Positions 59,740-64,000 of a stretch of DNA of 64,000 nucleotides are shown in pieces (position 1 is the stretch's first letter; each line of letters starts with the position of its first letter). Below the pieces are notes generated by a model. That model was not told the DNA's origin. It did no database searches and worked only from the letters and a program-made list of their open reading frames with translations. Source of the stretch: Adiantum capillus-veneris (taxonomy: Eukaryota; Streptophyta; Polypodiopsida; Polypodiales; Pteridaceae); assembly GCA_014529385.2 (NCBI GenBank), contig CM043944.1, positions 65,740,248 to 65,804,247 on the forward strand, written 5' to 3'. The position numbers and the translations under genes are program-made.

Positions 59740-60880
59740 TGTCAGGAGTTTTTTAAGGCAAGGGATTGCGCATATGTACATACCCATGCATGGTGCATCA
59801 AATAAGGGATTGCCTATTTTTCAGAGCCAGGTGGTTGCATGGGGCCCACATGTGTATAGGTAGGACAAGGTGTACATAGTGCATCGATTTCACCGTTACC
59901 AGTACCAATGTGTTTTTTCTATAATAATGAGGAGTTGGTAGAGCGTAAAACTTCTCAAGGAAGCTATCCGCGGGCCGACAACATGAGGTAAGCAGGTGCG
60001 TCAGATGGCATTTAGTGGCGTCAGGAGGCCGAACGGGGTCAATACTTGTACGTGGATAAGTATAGACGCAACGTGGATGTTTTCTTGTGATAATTATGCA
60101 GAAAGATCATCATGAGGACCATATTTTGGGGCCACTTCACGTGGTGGCGAGACGCATTATTGGAAAAAGATGAGTGCCAGGTGTGCGGATGATGCAAAAA
60201 GGTGACAACTATGCACCGCGAGCTCAGTTTTTGGCCTGTTCGAGGTCTGTTTGAGGTCATCTAAAAGGCCAAGGGTTCCCAAGTAATAAAGCTAAGTGTG
60301 GGAACTAAAAAAACAGAGAGAAGACCATAAAAACGTGGAGAGAAGAGGAGGAACATCCGCAATTGTGTTTTTGCTCATTTTGGAGCCTGTTTTGGCTGTA
60401 AACTGTTCATCCGAGGTCGGATTTGAGCACTTTGACATTGTAGACTAGGGTTTTGGGCCATTCCGGACGCGATGGCGCTGTCCATTTTGCCAAATTCCTC
60501 ACTATTTTTCTGTTGTTTTGGTTGTGTAAGTTTCTTCTATGAGCGAAGCTTCTGCTCCAATTTGTGATTGTATCTGGTACATTTTACACATATTGTGTGA
60601 GCTATTTGCCCCATTGGTGTTGGCCCAAGCTCGATTGTATATTAGCATCAGAAATTTTCCTCTTTTGAGCTGAGTTTTTGGGTGTGTGTGTGTGTGTGTG
60701 TATTTGTGTGGAGTGGGCAAGTGGATAGTCTCTCTCCTCTCACTCCATCGGTGTGTTCCCTGTCTCGGCCAGGTGGGTTGTATAAGCCGAGTGGTGCCCC
60801 ATAGTGTGTGTGTATGTATCATTCCAAGAGTGTGTGTTGGTTGTTATAGAGGCATTCCGTGTGTTTCTATCCCGCCCACA
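59740..60880 (+). repeat. 3' LTR of the gag-pro Gypsy element, internally deleted
   Basis: Joins the first 0.2 kb and the last 0.94 kb of the 5' LTR at about 59942, without the middle 2.03 kb. The matching parts are similar but carry many substitutions, so the insertion is not very recent. Confidence 0.85.
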
Positions 60881-60884
60881 TCGT

Positions 60885-61953
60885 TAGTGTTGCACCATGA
60901 GTGCTAGTTGGTGAGTCCAAAAAGGAATAGGGGGTGGTTGCATTCGAGTAGCTACGCATGCCAAGGGGAGAATGGACACTTCCATGCAGGAGTGGGAGTG
61001 GGTGTGGGCAGTACTTATGCATGCAGTACCCCTGTAGGTTGTGGATGTTGTCGGATAGCAGACGCCTGTGACGTTGCCTGTGTTGTGCTGCTGGTCTTTG
61101 TAGGTCTGCTATTAAAGGCAACCAAGGGTATTATGTGGAGCCAGGGGTAGGAGGAGGAGGAAGTTTGGGGACAAAACTGGTAGACGACAGCTCTGATGGG
61201 AGTATGGATGTTATACTGTTGGGCAATTTTAACGGTGCTCAACCGAGTTGGGCCAATCGTTTTTTAGGGAGGGCAAGGCTGCCATGGCTATACTCGTCAG
61301 CTCGCTATGCTATTTTAGAGATGAATTATGCTGGTCATAGTGAAAAAAGATGAAATAAATTGTTTTATCTTATTTTTAAGCACCTCTACTCGCCTTGGGT
61401 AATATCTACCAAGGGTAGGAGAGCAACAACATGCAAATGCTTTGCTACCTCCTCCTCGCTCACACGGCGCTCTCTCCGACCCTCCTCGTCTTGCCTGCCA
61501 TTTGGAGACTCCCCCCCCCCCCCCTTTTTTTTTTGATTCATTCATGATTATTGGAATATCTTAAGATTCTTAATAAAGTAATGAGTCCAAAGTAGTGCCA
61601 ACCTACTCGATTTCATCAAGTTATACTAACACATCTTAGTACACTTCTTTCTTCAACAAGCCTTCTACTTTCCATGCTAATCTAACTTACTAAACTCTAA
61701 TCCAATTACTATTATTGTTAATATTTTGGCTTCTTTCACTGTTATAGAGCTCTCTTATTGTTTTCTACTCTAAGAAAATATAAACATATAATTTTGCTTA
61801 GCTTTATCTACAAGGATAGATTATACTAAGCAAGAAAGAAAAGAAACATAAAGCAAGTCTGCATAGAGAAGAAAGAAGACTTAGCGCGGCTATGTTTCTT
61901 GTTTTTAATCGAGCTCTCCATAATTGTGATTGTATTTTCAATAGTGTAGCCAA
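60885..61953. other. Unassigned sequence
   Basis: No gene recognised. A C-run followed by a T-run lies at about 61509-61533. The right end leads into a minus-strand primer-binding-site-like sequence. Confidence 0.5.
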
Positions 61954-62402
61954 AGCTCTGATACCACTGCTACAAACGGATGCATGGAAGGCCCTGCAAA
62001 AATGCTCAAAATAGCACAATTCATACCATAAAATGATAAATATGCATACTTGGCACATCCACAAGCACAAAATCAAAGTTCTACGCAAACATAGTGAGAG
62101 ATAGATAGAGGAAGAGAGCACACGCTAGCGTACCTGCAAGAGCGGAGTGCTATGCCGGCATGATGAAAGAGAAGAGAAGAAAGACAAAGGCACTGGGTGC
62201 AATCTCCTCCCGTGCAAGAGTGACCATGTCCCTCTTGCACGTATTTGATTTATAGATTTCTTGAATGGTCAAATTGAGTACAAACTAGCTGGCCGGTCAT
62301 AAATGGCCAAAGATCATAAAGAGCACTTGAATAATCAAATATACATAAAATATAATATCCTTTTGCAATAGCCTAGCTCGATCAAGCCTTTTACACATGT
62401 CA
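61954..62402 (-). mobile_element. Probable LTR and primer-binding site of a minus-strand element (remnant)
   Basis: The minus strand reads TGGTATCAGAGCT at 61966-61954, directly behind a possible LTR ending TTTGTAGCA (61968) and starting about 62402 (TGACATGTG). Only one such LTR is in the window and the interior to its left shows no recognised gene, so LTR limits are tentative. Confidence 0.45.
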
Positions 62403-62499
62403 CCTGCAATAAATAGCAAAATATCAATTCCATGATCTACCATACGCATATTTGTTCTCCGTGGAAATTATACCCCGTTGGTCAGAAAACATGGTTTGA

Positions 62500-63973
62500 T
62501 TGATGACTATAGCTCAAGTGGATTCTCAAATATCACTTCCTATTACACCAGGATTAATTGGGCAATCGGCTATATATCAATTATTAGTTGGAAGGCTATA
62601 CAAAAGAAATCAAAACGGAATATTGCTTTTGTGTATTAATCCTGAGGAGAAAACCCAATACCTAAATCAAGCTCACATTATCATAGTGGGACTTCACTTT
62701 GCGAAAGACCAAACTATACAACTGATCGTTAGACTTGGAGTATTTTGGCCAACCATGAGGAGTGATGTTAACTCATTTGTGAAAGACTGTATTCAATGCC
62801 AAAAAAAATACCCGTACCTCATGTGACATTATTTCAAATCTCACTCGCTCCTAAGTGGAGTAGCTATATAGTTACTTACTTATCAACAAGAAGAATATTT
62901 CCTGAGGATATGAGTAAACGCTGCCAAAGAGCTATTGAAACTGAAGCAAGAGACTATGCTCTTATTGGAAACCAATTGTATCAAAGGGGAAAGGATCAAC
63001 ATTTGCGTCTCTGTGCAAATGAAGATGAATATATACCCATTCTAGAACAAGCACATGCTGGATTAGCTGGAGGTCACTTTTCTAGTGAAACCATCACTAG
63101 AGCAATTTTAATGGTAGGCATATGGTGGCAATACTTTTTGCAGATGCCAAAGAATATGTTCGAAGATGTGATGCATGCCAACGAGCAAAAATGCCAACAA
63201 GGGTAGATAGCATGCCATTAAGACCAATGACGGGGGCTAGAGATTTTGCAAAATGGGGCACAAATTTTGTTGGACCAATAGAACCACCTGCTTATAAAAT
63301 TCAACCTCAATATATCATTGTAGCTACGGAATATTTGACCGAGTGGGCAAAGTCTAAGACAACCAAGAAGAATGATGCTAGAACCACAACCGCATTCTTG
63401 TATGACAATGTATTCACAAGATATGGACTTCCAATAGAAATTGTAAGTGATAGGGGAACTCATTTACTCAATGAGGTAATTGAGTATTTACAAAATGAAT
63501 TTACGATCATCCGTAACAAATCCGCTCCTTATCATCCACAAGCAAATGGACAAGCTGAGCACATGAATAAGATTCTTAGCTCGATATTGACTAAAGTGGT
63601 TAGCTTAGGATGAACTAATTGGGAAATGAATCTACATGATGATCTATGGGCTTATAGAGTTTCATTCAAGACCACTTTAAATACTACACCCTTTAATCTT
63701 GTTTATGGTCTTGATGCCATACTATTGATGGAATTTCTATTGCCAGCACTAAGGGTAGCTAAAGATCCTAAGTGGCCATCACATGAATTGTTAGAGAGGC
63801 TTGAAGATTTAGAAAAGCCTGATGAACAAAGGCTAGTAGATGTAGCTCACATCTATGCACAAAAATGGAAGCAAAAACAATTTTTTGATTCACATCTAGT
63901 CACAAAAATCTTCAAAAAAGGCGACCTAGTTTTAGTTTATTCCCTGAAGCAGCACATTCCCAAATTCAAGTAG
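62500..63973 (+). pseudogene. Ty3/Gypsy integrase region with two HHCC modules, decayed
   Basis: Continues past the window. The first zinc-finger module is at about 62560-62810 (LYKRNQNGILLLC, HIIIVGLHF, CIQCQ). A second, similar module lies at 62975-63185 (LYQRGKDQHLRLC, HAGLAGGHFS, CDACQ), reached through frame changes near 62810 and 63130. The catalytic core follows from about 63240: KWGTNFVGP has Asn where the first catalytic Asp is expected; IVSDRGTHL and GQAEHMNK supply the second Asp and the Glu. A TGA (63611-63613) and a TAG (63971-63973) interrupt the C-terminal part. No RT is visible upstream. Confidence 0.85.
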
Positions 63974-64000
63974 AAGAAAAATGGATTGTTTTTCATTAAA

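Larger units (their letters stand above)
53150..60880 (+). mobile_element. Non-autonomous Gypsy-type LTR retrotransposon with unequal LTRs
   Basis: Both LTRs begin TGTCAGGAGTTTTTT and end CCCGCCCACA. The 5' LTR is 53150-56324 (3,175 bp), the 3' LTR 59740-60880 (1,141 bp). They match at 53150-53351 with 59740-59943 and at 55384-56324 with 59942-60880; 53352-55383 has no counterpart in the 3' LTR. A short target-site duplication TCGT lies at 53146-53149 and 60881-60884. The primer-binding site (56331) begins TGGCGCC, unlike the tRNA-Met type of the other elements. The interior encodes gag and protease only; RT, RNase H and integrase are missing. Confidence 0.85.

Overview
This is a 64 kb piece of a large, repeat-rich land-plant nuclear genome. 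The only host gene I can recognise is the 3' part of a HAK/KUP/KT potassium transporter (835-2259, two exons). Nearly everything else is layered transposable elements. Spliceosomal introns, tRNA-iMet primer-binding sites, Ty3/Gypsy, Ty1/Copia, L1-type LINEs and very long TC/GA/CA microsatellites indicate a plant. The style (huge genome, TC-rich repeats, large non-autonomous LTR elements) would suit a fern or another large-genome lineage, but no sequence here proves this.

Layout. 1-2770: intron, transporter exons and 3' flank. 2771-8644: three head-to-tail LINE copies (two 3' fragments and one nearly full-length decayed copy), each bounded by (TC)n. 9789-13546: a 5'-truncated L1-type LINE sitting in a (GT)n tract. 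13635-15945: largely featureless, with two tRNA-derived SINE-like pieces. 15946-25473: a non-autonomous LTR element whose 4 kb internal region is present twice. Its 3' LTR abuts, tail to tail, a related element on the minus strand (25476-28140), followed by another minus fragment to about 30051. 30052-32146: 5'-truncated Gypsy pol (end of RT, RNase H, integrase). 32759-35520 and 42769-43375: a decayed long ORF downstream of that pol, split by a complete LTR element (35521-42763) that has 2.8 kb LTRs, a TCCAG target-site duplication and only a gag gene. 43461-45281: an inverted pair of DNA-transposon/MITE ends flanking a striking 38-bp-arm hairpin. 45282-47472: unassigned DNA with a thrice-repeated palindrome. 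47473-51612: a Copia element on the minus strand that has lost its 3' third. 53150-60880: a Gypsy element with gag and protease only and very unequal LTRs. 61954-62402: probable minus-strand LTR remnant. 62500-64000: another Gypsy integrase region, running off the window.

None of the pol genes is intact; stops and frameshifts are noted for each. The most interesting signals are the repeated association of one LINE family with (TC)n tracts, a small ORF in the LTRs of the gag-only element that could be a spliced 5' exon of gag, the internally duplicated LTR element, the asymmetric-LTR element, and the long hairpin at 44477-44556.
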